This document shows positions 1 through 8,558 of a stretch of 64,000 bases of DNA, in pieces (position 1 is the first letter of the stretch; each line of letters begins with the position of its first letter). Source of the DNA: Bradyrhizobium sp. AUGA SZCCT0176. GTDB taxonomy: Bacteria > Pseudomonadota > Alphaproteobacteria > Rhizobiales > Xanthobacteraceae. The stretch spans positions 248,001 through 312,000 of the forward strand of contig NZ_JAFCMB010000001.1 in NCBI RefSeq assembly GCF_018130145.1, given 5' to 3'. Position numbers and translations under genes: made by a program. Under the pieces are notes generated by a model, which saw only the letters and a list, made by a program, of their open reading frames with translations, was not told the DNA's origin and made no database searches.

Positions 1-252
1 GGGCAATCCGGGCTGATTTCGGAAGCCGATTGGCCCCAAATCGAACGCGATTTGCTGGTTGAAGACACGGTGACGCTGGTGGTTCAGGTCAATGGCAAAA
101 AACGGGGTGATGTAACCGTGCCACGGGGCGCCCAAAATCCGGAAATTGAGGCTGCCGTTCTGGCCCTTGATGCGGTAAAGCTGGCCTTGGGTGGCAAGGC
201 CGTCCGCAAGGTGATTGTTGTTCCCATGAGGATCGTGAATGTCGTTGGCTAG
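1..252 (+). CDS. leuS: Leucyl-tRNA synthetase, C-terminal end (5' truncated by window)
   Basis: The frame is open from base 1 to the TAG at 250-252 and encodes the last 83 residues of a class I leucine-tRNA ligase. The segment [14 protein letters not shown] followed by a short helical stretch and [14 protein letters not shown] is the typical LeuRS C-terminal domain that contacts the tRNA elbow. The catalytic and editing domains lie outside the window. Its stop overlaps the lptE start by 14 bases, and leuS-lptE-holA is a common alphaproteobacterial order, which supports the call. Confidence 0.93.
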   Translation, partial: GQSGLISEADWPQIERDLLVEDTVTLVVQVNGKKRGDVTVPRGAQNPEIEAAVLALDAVKLALGGKAVRKVIVVPMRIVNVVG

Positions 253-790
253 GACCCGGATCGCCGTTCGGCTGCTCGCCGTCGCCGCTCTGGCGGCGCT
301 GACGGCCGGTTGTTTCCAGCCGATGTATGCCGAACGCGCCGACGGCTCGCCTGGCCTGCGCGAAAAGCTGATGGGTGTGGAAATCCCGCCCGTCGACAAG
401 AACAACGCCTCCCGCGAGGCCCGGATCCAGGTCGAGATCCGCAACCAGCTGGCGTTCAAGCTTTATGGCAATGCGACCGGCATGCCGCCGACCCATCGGC
501 TGGTGCTGCGGTTCTCCACCACCCGCTCGTCGCTGATGCTCGATCCGACCACAGCGCTGCCGTCGAGCGAGAATTACGGCATCGATGCGCAGTACAATCT
601 GATCGATCTGGCGACGAACAAATCTGTCATGACCGGCACGACCTTCTCCCGCGTATCCTATGACATCCCGGGCCAGATGCAGCGTTTCGCCCGCGCCCGC
701 GCCTTCCGCGACGCCGAGGATCGCTCCGCCAATGAGATCGCCGAGAACATCCAGACACGGCTGGCGTCGTTCTTCGTCGCTGGAAGCTAA
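239..790 (+). CDS. lptE: LPS-assembly lipoprotein LptE
   Basis: 183-residue outer-membrane lipoprotein that plugs the LptD barrel for lipopolysaccharide export. A basic n-region (ARTR), a hydrophobic core and the lipobox LTAGC with the acylated Cys at residue 25 are visible. The rest is a small alpha/beta domain without catalytic residues, as expected. Position directly after leuS and before holA is the classic lptE (rlpB) location. The ATG at 239 overlaps the end of leuS, so the genes are probably cotranscribed and translationally coupled. Confidence 0.88.
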   Translation: MSLARTRIAVRLLAVAALAALTAGCFQPMYAERADGSPGLREKLMGVEIPPVDKNNASREARIQVEIRNQLAFKLYGNATGMPPTHRLVLRFSTTRSSLMLDPTTALPSSENYGIDAQYNLIDLATNKSVMTGTTFSRVSYDIPGQMQRFARARAFRDAEDRSANEIAENIQTRLASFFVAGS

Positions 791-796
791 GAGCCC

Positions 797-890
797 GTCA
801 TTCCGGGGCGCGCGTTAGCGCGAACCCGGAATCCAGAGATTATTCGATCGAGATTCCGGGTCCACGCGAAGACGCGTGTCCCGGAATGAC
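797..890. repeat. Palindromic intergenic repeat, family C
   Basis: Imperfect inverted repeat whose outer arms are GTCATTCCGG and CCGGAATGAC, with inner arms rich in GCGCG. It fills the whole lptE-holA gap. From memory, related GTCATTCCGGG elements are common between genes in Bradyrhizobiaceae; only this copy was noticed here. It may also act as a transcriptional hairpin. Confidence 0.7.
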
Positions 891-899
891 AAGGTTGGT

Positions 900-1928
900 A
901 TGGTCGCGCTTCGCGGAAAAGAAATCGACGCCTTTCTCGCCCGGCCTGATTCCGCCCGTCCCATCATTCTGCTGTACGGCCCGGACGCCGGCCTGGTGCG
1001 TGAGCGCGCCGACGCGCTGCTGGCGTCCGCGGTCGACGATCCCAACGACCCATTCTCAATGGTGCGGCTGGACGGTGACGAGCTGTCGGCCGAGCCGTCG
1101 CGGCTGGTCGATGAAGCGATGACGGTGCCGCTGTTCGGCGGCCGCCGCGCCATCCGCGTGCGTGCCGGCTCGCGCAGTTTTGCTGGCGGCATCGACACGC
1201 TGGCGGAGATGCCGCTCAAGGATTGCCGCATCGTGATCGAGGCCGGCGAACTCCGGCCGGAATCGCCGCTGCGAAAGGCCTGCGAGCGCGCCAAGACCGC
1301 GGTCGCGATCGCCTGCTATCCCGACACCGAACGCGACCTTGCCAAGCTGATCGATGACGAATTGCGGCCGTCCAATCTGCGCATCGCGCCCGACGCCCGC
1401 GCGGTGTTGACCGCATTGCTCGGCGGCGACCGGCAGGCCTCGCGCAACGAATTGCGCAAGCTCGCGCTCTACGCCCACGGCCAGGGCGAGGTGTCGATCG
1501 ACGACGTGATGGCGGTTGTCGCTGACGCATCCGAGCTGAAGCTCGACCCGATCGTCGACGGCGCGTTTGCGGGAAAGCCTGATCTGGTCGAAAGCGAATT
1601 CGCCAAAGCCATGATCGCCGGCACCTATCCCGGCGTGATCATTTCGGCAGCCCAACGTCAGGCCGCATGGCTGCACAAATCGGCGCTTGCGGTGGCCGAG
1701 GGCACGCCGGTCTCGACGTTGCTGGAGAGCGGGTATCCGCGGCTGCATTTTTCGCGCAAGGGCGCAGTTGAAGTCGCGCTGCGGAATTTCAGCGCCGCGC
1801 GGCTGGTCGCGATTATCGACCAGCTCGCGACCGCCGCATTCGACATGCGCAAACAAGCCACGCTGGCAGCCGCGATCGCGCAACGCACGCTGCTGTCGAT
1901 CGCGGCGAACGCGAAACGGCGGGGATGA
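900..1928 (+). CDS. holA: DNA polymerase III, delta subunit
   Basis: 342-residue clamp-loader subunit that opens the beta sliding clamp during replication. Visible are the N-terminal segment IILLYGPDAGLVRERAD, a degenerate P-loop region typical of the non-ATP-binding delta subunit, followed by the delta C-terminal helical domain. The ATG at 900 is preferred over an in-frame GTG at 876, because the latter sits inside the palindromic repeat. Location beside lptE and close to parAB and oriC fits the family's usual context. Confidence 0.88.
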   Translation: MVALRGKEIDAFLARPDSARPIILLYGPDAGLVRERADALLASAVDDPNDPFSMVRLDGDELSAEPSRLVDEAMTVPLFGGRRAIRVRAGSRSFAGGIDTLAEMPLKDCRIVIEAGELRPESPLRKACERAKTAVAIACYPDTERDLAKLIDDELRPSNLRIAPDARAVLTALLGGDRQASRNELRKLALYAHGQGEVSIDDVMAVVADASELKLDPIVDGAFAGKPDLVESEFAKAMIAGTYPGVIISAAQRQAAWLHKSALAVAEGTPVSTLLESGYPRLHFSRKGAVEVALRNFSAARLVAIIDQLATAAFDMRKQATLAAAIAQRTLLSIAANAKRRG

Positions 1929-1937
1929 AATTTCCTC

Positions 1938-2081
1938 GTCGTCCCGGCGAACGCCGGGACCCATACGCCGCGGCCGGCGTTATTGGAAAAGGAAGCCAAC
2001 GACCAGCGGGTAAAACAATGACCGCTGGTGGTTATGGGTCCCCCGATGCGCAATTGCGCATCTGAGCTCAACGCCGGGACG
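1938..2081. repeat. Palindromic intergenic repeat, family B (copy 1)
   Basis: Outer arms begin GTCGTCCCGGCGAACGCCGG and end in a degraded GGGACG; the interior carries CCATACGCCGCGG and the AT-centred dyad ATGCGCAATTGCGCAT. The element sits between convergent holA and parB. Related copies lie near 18.8, 30.1 and 41.3 kb. Confidence 0.8.
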
Positions 2082-2106
2082 CCGAAAATAAATTCGAGCG
2101 CTCCGT

Positions 2107-2991
2107 TCAACCGCCCTTCGCCAGCCGCCGCATCACTTCGTCGAGCTGCTCGAGGTTGCGGTAGCTGATCTGGACGCTGCCGCCGGGATCGCGGTGATTG
2201 ACGGTGACGGCCAGCCCTAGCGCGTCGCTGACGCGTTTCTCCAACGCTATCGTATCGGGGTCCTTGGTCTTGCCGCCGCTGCTGCGGGCCTTCTGCGGCT
2301 TGCGCTCCGGCACGCCTTCTTCATGCGCCAGCGCTTCGGCCTGGCGGACGTTGAGGCCTTCGGCGACGATGCGCTTTGCGGAGGCAAGCGGATCCGGCAC
2401 GCCGATCAACGCGCGGGCGTGGCCGGCGGACAATTCGCCGTTGGCGATGAGGGCCTGCACTTCCGCCGGCAGCTTCGTCAGCCGCATCATGTTGGCGACA
2501 TGGCTGCGGCTCTTGCCGACCTCCTTGGCGATCTCTTCCTGGCTGCGTTTGAATTCTTCCGCGAGCGCGTGATAGCCCTGCGCCTCTTCCATCGCATTGA
2601 GGTCTTCACGCTGCACGTTCTCGATGATCATGATCTCGAGCGCGTCGCTGTCGCTGACCTCGATCGGCACGATCGGCACTTCATGCAGGCCGGCCAGCTG
2701 CGAGGCGCGCCAGCGGCGTTCGCCGGCGATGATCTCGTAGCGATCGGCAACGCCCTTCACCGGACGCACCACGATCGGCTGGATCACGCCATGCTGCTTG
2801 ACGGAAGCCGCGAGCTCACCGAGTTCGGCATCGGCAAATGTCCGGCGCGGGTTGCGCGGATTTGCCTTTAGAAATTCGATCGGCACCTTGCGCTGATTGC
2901 GCGGGCGCTCGACGTGCGCGGCCTCACCGCCGACATCGCCGATCAGACTTGCAAGACCGCGGCCCAGTCGCGAACGCGCTTCGTCGGCCAT
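2107..2991 (-). CDS. parB: Chromosome-partitioning protein ParB
   Basis: 294-residue CTPase clamp that loads at parS and spreads along DNA. The N-terminal RLGRGLASLIGD motif is typical of chromosomal ParB and contacts ParA. The CTP-binding box GERRWRASQLAG and the helix-turn-helix (EEIAKEVGKSRSHVANMMRL) follow, then a C-terminal dimerisation domain. The ATG at 2991 (MADEARSRL) matches the usual family start; an upstream ATG at 3012 would add seven residues. It lies downstream of parA on the same strand, separated by an 83-bp palindromic repeat, and four parS sites lie within 5 kb. Confidence 0.95.
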   Translation of the reverse strand: MADEARSRLGRGLASLIGDVGGEAAHVERPRNQRKVPIEFLKANPRNPRRTFADAELGELAASVKQHGVIQPIVVRPVKGVADRYEIIAGERRWRASQLAGLHEVPIVPIEVSDSDALEIMIIENVQREDLNAMEEAQGYHALAEEFKRSQEEIAKEVGKSRSHVANMMRLTKLPAEVQALIANGELSAGHARALIGVPDPLASAKRIVAEGLNVRQAEALAHEEGVPERKPQKARSSGGKTKDPDTIALEKRVSDALGLAVTVNHRDPGGSVQISYRNLEQLDEVMRRLAKGG

Positions 2992-3045
2992 CGCCAGCTC
3001 CCTTGGATTCACGCAACTTACTCCGAAATTAGAAACTGTGTTTCT

Positions 3046-3128
3046 TGTAGGATGGGTAGAGCGCAGCGAAACCCATCATCTTGATCGCGTATGTGGCGGT
3101 GGGTTTCGCTGCGCTCTACCCACCCTAC
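3046..3128. repeat. Palindromic intergenic repeat, family A (copy 1), between parA and parB
   Basis: Long imperfect dyad. The left arm runs from GTAGGATGGGTAGAGCGCAG to GAAACCCATC and the right arm from GGGTTTCGCTGCGCTCTACC to CACCCTAC. It occupies most of the gap between parA and parB. The same element recurs near 27.0, 30.9 and 58.6 kb. Confidence 0.85.
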
Positions 3129-3137
3129 GATTTCGCG

Positions 3138-3989
3138 CTAATGCGTTCGCAGCTCACGCTCGCGCTGGATCACCTCGGTTGCGAGTTTCAGATACGCATC
3201 GCTGCCGACGCATTTGAGATCGTAAACCAAGACCGGCTTGCCATAGGACGGCGCCTCGGAGATGCGCACGTTGCGCGGGATCATGGTGTTGTAGACCTTG
3301 GCGCCCATGAACTGCCGGACGTCGGCGACGACCTGGTTCGACAAATTGTTGCGCGAGTCGAACATGGTCAGCACGATGCCGTGGATCGACAGGGTAGGAT
3401 TCAACGTCGAGCGCACCTGCTCCACGGTCTGCAACAATTGCGACAGACCTTCGAGCGCGAAGAACTCGCATTGCAGCGGCACCAGGATCGCGTCGGATGC
3501 CGCCATCGCATTGACGGTGAGGAGGTTGAGCGACGGCGGGCAGTCGATCAGCACATAGGTGTAATCGGAGTCGGGCGCCGCGTTGCTGTTCAGCGCCGCG
3601 ATGGCGTCGCGCAGCCGGAAGGCGCGGCCGGGCGTCGATCCCAGCTCCAATTCGAGACCCGACAAGTCCATGGTGGAAGCCGCGATATGCAGACGCGGCA
3701 CGGCGGTTACAACGACAGCTTCGCGCAGCGGGGCTTCACCGATCAGCACATCGTAGGTTGAACAGTTGCGGTTGCGGCGATCGATGCCGAGACCGGTGGA
3801 GGCGTTGCCCTGGGGGTCGAGGTCGACGATCAACACGCGCTCGCCAATCGCAGCGAGTGCGGTGCCAAGATTGATCGCGGTGGTAGTCTTGCCGACGCCA
3901 CCCTTCTGGTTGGCGAGCGACAATATGCGCGGATGGCCCGCCGGTGTAGCCGCTTTATCTTCTTGATATATTTGATCAATCACGGTCAT
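3138..3989 (-). CDS. parA: Chromosome-partitioning ATPase ParA (Soj family)
   Basis: 283-residue deviant-Walker ATPase that moves ParB-parS complexes over the nucleoid. The deviant Walker A motif KGGVGKTTT lies at residues 29-37, with the signature Lys29 that contacts ATP across the dimer. The Walker B-like segment YVLIDCPPSLNLLT and a downstream NMVLTMFD-type region (GIVLTMFDSR) are present. The start overlaps the end of rsmG by 14 bases, giving the usual rsmG-parA-parB operon order. Confidence 0.96.
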   Translation of the reverse strand: MTVIDQIYQEDKAATPAGHPRILSLANQKGGVGKTTTAINLGTALAAIGERVLIVDLDPQGNASTGLGIDRRNRNCSTYDVLIGEAPLREAVVVTAVPRLHIAASTMDLSGLELELGSTPGRAFRLRDAIAALNSNAAPDSDYTYVLIDCPPSLNLLTVNAMAASDAILVPLQCEFFALEGLSQLLQTVEQVRSTLNPTLSIHGIVLTMFDSRNNLSNQVVADVRQFMGAKVYNTMIPRNVRISEAPSYGKPVLVYDLKCVGSDAYLKLATEVIQRERELRTH

Positions 3990-4647
3990 ACCCGGTGCCC
4001 ATCGCGGAAGTTTTGCGTCGCTCGATGCGGTCGAGTTCGACGATCCAGCCTTGTCCGCCCGTGCGGCTGGAATGAAGTTGCGGCCTAATATTCCAATATT
4101 TAGTGGCTTCGGTCAATTCAGCCTCTACATCTTGTCCCTTTAGAAATAACGCTTTTGCGCCCTTTCCTACCAGCGGTTCCGCGAAACCGATGAGCTGATG
4201 TAACGGAGCCAGCGCCCGCGCAGTGACGCAATCGACAGGGCCGGCGATTCTATCCACGATATCCCCGATGTCAGCGAGATGCACGGTCCCGGCCGCCGAG
4301 GTCACACGAATTGCTTCGCGCAGGAACGCGGCTTTCTTGGCGTTGCGTTCGACCAGCTGAATATTGGCGCCCGGCGTCTCGGCCAAAGCGCAGGCGAGGA
4401 CCACACCCGGAAAGCCGCCGCCGCTGCCGAGATCGACCCACCTCGTTGCAGTGGGAGCCAAGCTCAGGAGCTGTAGCGAGTCGGCGATATGGCGAGTCCA
4501 GAGATGTGGAAGTGTCGATGGCGCCACCAGGTTTGTTTTGGCCTGCCATTCCCGGAGCAGATCGACATAGCGATCCAGCCGCGCCTCTGTTTCACGTGAA
4601 ACGGGGGTGAGGGCGAGGGCGGCGGCTTTGTCGGAGGTTGGGACCAT
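3976..4647 (-). CDS. rsmG: 16S rRNA (guanine527-N7)-methyltransferase RsmG
   Basis: 223-residue SAM-dependent methyltransferase (formerly GidB) that methylates G527 of 16S rRNA; loss causes low-level streptomycin resistance in many bacteria. The SAM-binding motif VDLGSGGGFPG and the upstream LWTRHIADSLQLL segment are characteristic. Codons for VSRET near the N-terminus are formed by an embedded parS palindrome. It lies between mnmG and parA on the same strand. Confidence 0.95.
   Translation of the reverse strand: MVPTSDKAAALALTPVSRETEARLDRYVDLLREWQAKTNLVAPSTLPHLWTRHIADSLQLLSLAPTATRWVDLGSGGGFPGVVLACALAETPGANIQLVERNAKKAAFLREAIRVTSAAGTVHLADIGDIVDRIAGPVDCVTARALAPLHQLIGFAEPLVGKGAKALFLKGQDVEAELTEATKYWNIRPQLHSSRTGGQGWIVELDRIERRKTSAMGTGYDRD
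4588..4603. other. parS: parS site 1 (inside rsmG)
   Basis: Contains the perfect 14-bp palindrome GTTTCACGTGAAAC (4589-4602) and matches the bacterial parS consensus TGTTTCACGTGAAACA at 15 of 16 positions. It lies within the rsmG coding sequence about 0.6 kb from parA, as in many bacteria. ParB binding is known for this sequence; use here is inferred. Confidence 0.93.
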
Positions 4648-4703
4648 GAATTTTACTTGCTCGGCATCTTATCGATTCGCTCGAAGGCCGCCGCTGCTGA
4701 GGC

Positions 4704-4780
4704 TGTCATTGCGAGCGAAGCGAAGCAATCCATCGCGCAGCATAACGGACAGGTGGATTGCGTCCGCCTTCGCTCATGAG
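4704..4780. repeat. Degraded intergenic repeat, family H
   Basis: GTCATTGCGAGCGAAGCGAA followed by GCAATCCATCGCG, then a decayed complementary arm (GTGGATTGCGTCCGCC, TTCGCTCATGAG). This motif is, from memory, a frequent intergenic palindrome in Bradyrhizobiaceae. It fills the rsmG-mnmG gap upstream of parS site 2. Confidence 0.55.
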
Positions 4781-4829
4781 CTACGGCGGACAGGTCGCCG
4801 CCTGCCCCCTCTGGACTGTGGGCCTCCCC

Positions 4830-4843
4830 GTTTCACGTGAAAC
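4830..4843. other. parS: parS site 2 (rsmG-mnmG gap)
   Basis: Perfect 14-bp palindrome GTTTCACGTGAAAC, flanked by C and G so 14 of 16 positions match the extended consensus. It ends four bases from the mnmG stop codon. Confidence 0.92.
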
Positions 4844-4846
4844 GTT

Positions 4847-6730
4847 TTAAGCCGTCACCTTCGAAGTCTTTCGCCGGGCTTCACGCCGCAGATATGCCGC
4901 CAGGATACCGAGCGCGGCCGGAGTCAAACCATCCAGCCGCCCCGCCTGCCCCACGGTTCGCGGCCGCGCCGCCTCAAGCTTTGAGCGCGCCTCATTGGAG
5001 AGGCCGGGCACGTCAGAATAATCGATGTCGGTCAGAACCATGCCCTCATCGCGCCTGAAGGCGTCGACGTCAGCGGTCTGGCGCTTCAGATAGACGTCAT
5101 ATTTGGCATCGATCTCGAGGTGGACGGCGATCGATGGGTCAATGGCGGATAGCTCGGGCCAGATGCCTTGCAGGGCGGACCATTCGACCTCCGGGTAGGC
5201 CAATAGCTCAAACGCCGAGCGACGATGGCCATCCCGGTTCAGCGCCAGGCCGTGCTTGCCGGCTTCGTTGGGCGTGATCGTCAAAGACTTCGCCAGCGAC
5301 TTCGCGGCTTCGAGCGCGCCCATCTTGGTGCCGTGGCGCTGCGAACGCACCTGCCCTACGCAACCCAAGGCGATCCCCTTGTCGGTCAGCCGCTGGTCGG
5401 CATTGTCGGCTCGCAGGGTCAGGCGATATTCCGCCCGCGAGGTGAACATTCGATACGGCTCAGTGATGCCGCGGGTCACGAGATCATCGATCATCACGCC
5501 GAGATAGCCGTCGGCACGGTCGAAAACGATCGCCTCGCCGCCGCTGGCGGACAGTGCCGCATTCAGCCCCGCAACAATTCCCTGTGCCGCAGCCTCTTCA
5601 TAGCCGGTGGTGCCGTTGATCTGCCCGGCCAGGAACAGTCCCGGCAGCCGCTTGGCCTGCAGCGTCGGCTCCAACTCCCGGGGATCGACATGGTCGTACT
5701 CGATCGCATAGCCCGGGCGGACCATCTTGACCTGTTCGAGACCAGGAATGGTCGAGAGGATCGCGAGCTGCACCTCCTCCGGAAGCGAAGTCGAGATGCC
5801 GTTGGGATAGACGGTGGAGTCTTCCAGGCCTTCCGGCTCCAGGAAGATCTGATGGCCGTCGCGATCGCCAAAGCGGACGATCTTGTCTTCGATCGAGGGG
5901 CAATAGCGCGGACCGCTGCTCTTGATCTGACCGGAATACATCGGCGAGCGATGTACATTGGCCCGGATCACGTCATGGGTCGCCGGCGTGGTGCGGGTGA
6001 TCCCACACTGGATCTGTGGGGTCGTAATGCGGTCGGTCATGACCGAGAACGGCTCCGGCGGATCGTCGCCGGGCTGCATTTCGACCGCGGACCAGTCGAT
6101 AGTCGTGCCATCCAGCCGCGGCGGCGTCCCTGTCTTGAGACGGCCGAGCGTAAACCCAGCACGCTCGAAGGAAGTCGAAAGCCCCATCGCCGGAGCCTCG
6201 CCGACCCGCCCCGCAGGCCAGTTCTTTTCGCCGAGATGGATCAGACCACGGAGGAAGGTCCCAGTGGTGATGACGACGGTACCACAGCCAAGTTCGCGGC
6301 CGTCGCCGAGACGAATGCCGGTGACACGCCCGCTCGAAACAATCAGCTCATCCGCCTCGCCTTCGACCACACTCAGATTGGCGGTCTCGATGATCGCCGC
6401 CTGCATCGCGGCCGCATAGAGTTTGCGGTCGGCCTGGGCCCGCGGTCCGCGAACGGCAGGACCCTTGCGACGGTTCAGCATCCGAAACTGGATGCCGCCA
6501 GCATCGGCGACCCGGCCCATCAGACCATCGAGGGCATCGACTTCACGGACGAGATGACCCTTGCCCAGACCACCGATGGCGGGATTGCAGGACATCGCGC
6601 CGACGGTCGCAAAGCTGTGGGTGACCAGCGCTGTCTTCGCGCCCATCCGGGCTGCCGCGCTCGCGGCCTCGCAGCCGGCATGGCCGCCGCCGATGACGAT
6701 AACGTCGAAGGAATCTGAGCGCGAAATCAT
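4847..6730 (-). CDS. mnmG: tRNA uridine-34 5-carboxymethylaminomethyl modification enzyme MnmG (GidA)
   Basis: 627-residue FAD enzyme that works with MnmE to place cmnm5 on the wobble uridine of several tRNAs. The FAD-binding motif [12 protein letters not shown] sits at residues 11-22, followed by [20 protein letters not shown], a signature of the family. The [16 protein letters not shown] segment and the C-terminal helical domain used for MnmE contact are also present. Length is normal. It lies between mnmE and rsmG on the same strand. Confidence 0.97.
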   Translation of the reverse strand: MISRSDSFDVIVIGGGHAGCEAASAAARMGAKTALVTHSFATVGAMSCNPAIGGLGKGHLVREVDALDGLMGRVADAGGIQFRMLNRRKGPAVRGPRAQADRKLYAAAMQAAIIETANLSVVEGEADELIVSSGRVTGIRLGDGRELGCGTVVITTGTFLRGLIHLGEKNWPAGRVGEAPAMGLSTSFERAGFTLGRLKTGTPPRLDGTTIDWSAVEMQPGDDPPEPFSVMTDRITTPQIQCGITRTTPATHDVIRANVHRSPMYSGQIKSSGPRYCPSIEDKIVRFGDRDGHQIFLEPEGLEDSTVYPNGISTSLPEEVQLAILSTIPGLEQVKMVRPGYAIEYDHVDPRELEPTLQAKRLPGLFLAGQINGTTGYEEAAAQGIVAGLNAALSASGGEAIVFDRADGYLGVMIDDLVTRGITEPYRMFTSRAEYRLTLRADNADQRLTDKGIALGCVGQVRSQRHGTKMGALEAAKSLAKSLTITPNEAGKHGLALNRDGHRRSAFELLAYPEVEWSALQGIWPELSAIDPSIAVHLEIDAKYDVYLKRQTADVDAFRRDEGMVLTDIDYSDVPGLSNEARSKLEAARPRTVGQAGRLDGLTPAALGILAAYLRREARRKTSKVTA

Positions 6731-6799
6731 GACGGACTTCTATCGCGGAGTCAGAAATCGCGGAAGCGGGAAGTTGCGGGAAATTGAAAGGAATGGATC

Positions 6800-6815
6800 T
6801 GTTTCACGTGAAACA
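6800..6815. other. parS: parS site 3 (mnmG-mnmE gap)
   Basis: Exact 16-bp parS consensus TGTTTCACGTGAAACA in the 168-bp gap between mnmE and mnmG. Confidence 0.96.
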
Positions 6816-6841
6816 GCGGGTTCCACCAGCGCCTCGGGAAC

Positions 6842-6857
6842 TGTTTCACGTGAAACA
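6842..6857. other. parS: parS site 4 (mnmG-mnmE gap)
   Basis: Second exact TGTTTCACGTGAAACA, 42 bp centre-to-centre from site 3, so about four helical turns apart and on roughly the same face of the DNA. Confidence 0.96.
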
Positions 6858-6898
6858 CGCCAGCCATGAAATGAATTAAAAACTAAAAGAAAGAAATA

Positions 6899-8230
6899 TT
6901 ACTTCCCTACACAGAATTCCCGGAAGATCACGTCGAGTATGTCCTCGACATCGACGCGCCCCAGCAGCCGCCCAAGGGAGTGCGCGGCGACGCGAAGTTC
7001 CTCGGCCGCCAGTTCCTCGCCCTCTCCGACCACCTCAATGCTGCGCCGCAACGAAGTCGCCGTCTGCTGCAGCAACTGCCTTTGCCGGGTCCGGCTGATC
7101 AACCCGCCTTCGCTGGCGCCGAAATAATCCTGGGCGAACTGGACCAAGGCCGCGATCAGCTCGGGAAGCCCGTCCCCGCTCCTGGCCGAAATCGCAAATT
7201 CGCCTCGTCCCGGTACCTCGGCCAATGGCCGAGCGGCCGGATCCAGGTCGATCTTGTTGCGGACGGGCCAGACCGGCGCGGTGCCTGCGTGATCAATTCT
7301 CGCGTCCGCCCCGTCGGCAAGCCACAGCACCAGATCGGCTTCCGCGGCACGAGCCCGCGCGCGACGCACACCCTCCTGCTCCACCGGATCGTCGGTCTCG
7401 CGAATACCGGCGGTGTCGATGACGGTCACCGGAAAACCGTCGAGATCGAGCTGCACCTCGATGACGTCACGCGTGGTGCCGGCGTGCGGCGATACGATCG
7501 CCACCTCGCGCCGCGCCAGCTGATTCATCAAGGTCGATTTGCCGACATTCGGGGGACCCGCGATCGCAACCACCAGGCCATCGCGCAGCCGTTCACTTTG
7601 GCCCTGTGCCGCAAGCACTTCTTCGATTTCGATTAAGAGTGTTTTGATTTTCGCCAGCGCCGGCGCAATCAATTCCGCTGGCACATCGCCCTCATCCGAA
7701 AAATCAATGCCGGCTTCGATCAGCGCTGACGCCTCGATGATGCGCGCACGCCAGTCGCGTGCCTTGTCGCCGAGCAACCCCTTGAGCTGGCGCAGCGCCT
7801 GGCGCCGTTGCCGGTCGGTATCGGCGTGAATGAGATCATCCAGACCTTCGGCCTCGGTCAGATCGAGCTTGCCGTTCTCGAACGCGCGCCGCGTGAATTC
7901 GCCGGGCTCGGCGGCCCGCATATTTTCCAAAGCGGCCAGCGCCGCGAAGATCGCGGCCAGCACCGCCCGCCCACCATGGACATGGAACTCGGCGACGTCC
8001 TCGCCGGTGGCGCTCGCCGGTCCCGGGAACCAGAGCACCACCGAATCGTCCAATGGCTGACCGCTGGTGTCCTGGAGAAGCATCCGGGTCGCTGCCCGCG
8101 CCGGCGGGATTTTGCCCCCCAGCGCCATTAGCGCCGGACCGGCGCCCGGCCCCGATACCCGCACAATCGCGATTGCACTGGGCGCGCGGCCCGACGACAG
8201 CGCAAAAATGGTCTGATCCCGCGGATGCAT
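6899..8230 (-). CDS. mnmE: tRNA modification GTPase MnmE (TrmE)
   Basis: 443-residue potassium-activated GTPase, partner of MnmG in wobble-uridine modification. An N-terminal folate-binding domain is followed by helical segments and an inserted G domain with P-loop GPPNVGKST, switch/G3 DTAGIRET and G4 NKID. The C-terminus EFCVGK holds the conserved CxGK motif with the essential cysteine. The upstream region carries a cluster of TTTGCTGCA-type repeats. Confidence 0.96.
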   Translation of the reverse strand: MHPRDQTIFALSSGRAPSAIAIVRVSGPGAGPALMALGGKIPPARAATRMLLQDTSGQPLDDSVVLWFPGPASATGEDVAEFHVHGGRAVLAAIFAALAALENMRAAEPGEFTRRAFENGKLDLTEAEGLDDLIHADTDRQRRQALRQLKGLLGDKARDWRARIIEASALIEAGIDFSDEGDVPAELIAPALAKIKTLLIEIEEVLAAQGQSERLRDGLVVAIAGPPNVGKSTLMNQLARREVAIVSPHAGTTRDVIEVQLDLDGFPVTVIDTAGIRETDDPVEQEGVRRARARAAEADLVLWLADGADARIDHAGTAPVWPVRNKIDLDPAARPLAEVPGRGEFAISARSGDGLPELIAALVQFAQDYFGASEGGLISRTRQRQLLQQTATSLRRSIEVVGEGEELAAEELRVAAHSLGRLLGRVDVEDILDVIFREFCVGK

Positions 8231-8558
8231 CGCCTATTTGTGCAGGAGTGCTTGAAAAGGCAACGCAATTTGAGCTGCGGGTCGACATCCCGATCAGAAG
8301 GGGAAACGCCCTCCCGAGAGCCAATTTGCTGCAGCATTTGTGCAGCAAATTTGCTGCGAAAACCGATGGCTTGGCTGGGTTTCGTGGCCTGTCCTTATCT
8401 AAACCGAGCAATATCAGATACTTAATCGAAAGTCGGCTCCGATGCGCCTCCCCGGCCATGCTGCACCTTTGCTGCAGCAATTGCTGCAACATGGGCGACC
8501 AACGAAAGGGGCGCCCCGTCTGCACGAGGCGCCCTTCCCCAAAACCTCGCCTGACGGA
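8231..8558. promoter_or_regulatory. mnmE upstream region with clustered TTTGCTGCA/TGCAGCAAA elements
   Basis: Gene-free 328 bp between the rho stop and the mnmE start. It holds an 11-bp-arm dyad AATTTGCTGCA (8323-8333) / TGCAGCAAATT (8341-8351), an overlapping perfect 16-bp palindrome GCAGCAAATTTGCTGC (8342-8357), and about 120 bp away the overlapping palindromes TTGCTGCAGCAA (8469-8480) and GCAGCAATTGCTGC (8474-8487). The repeated half-site suggests protein binding, but I do not recognise the factor. Confidence 0.5.
8505..8536 (-). terminator. Possible rho-independent terminator after rho
   Basis: Read on the minus strand, a 7-bp perfect GC stem GGGCGCC/GGCGCCC with a 12-nt loop lies 23-54 bases after the rho stop and is followed by CCCTTTCG, a weak U-run. 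Stem stability is good but the tail is short, so termination may be partial. Confidence 0.5.

Noticed and set aside
876..899. Extended N-terminus of HolA from GTG at 876
   Set aside because: The extra codons lie in the palindromic repeat and no ribosome-binding site precedes them.
5225..6718. Long plus-strand open frame antisense to mnmG
   Set aside because: mnmG is unambiguous on the minus strand.
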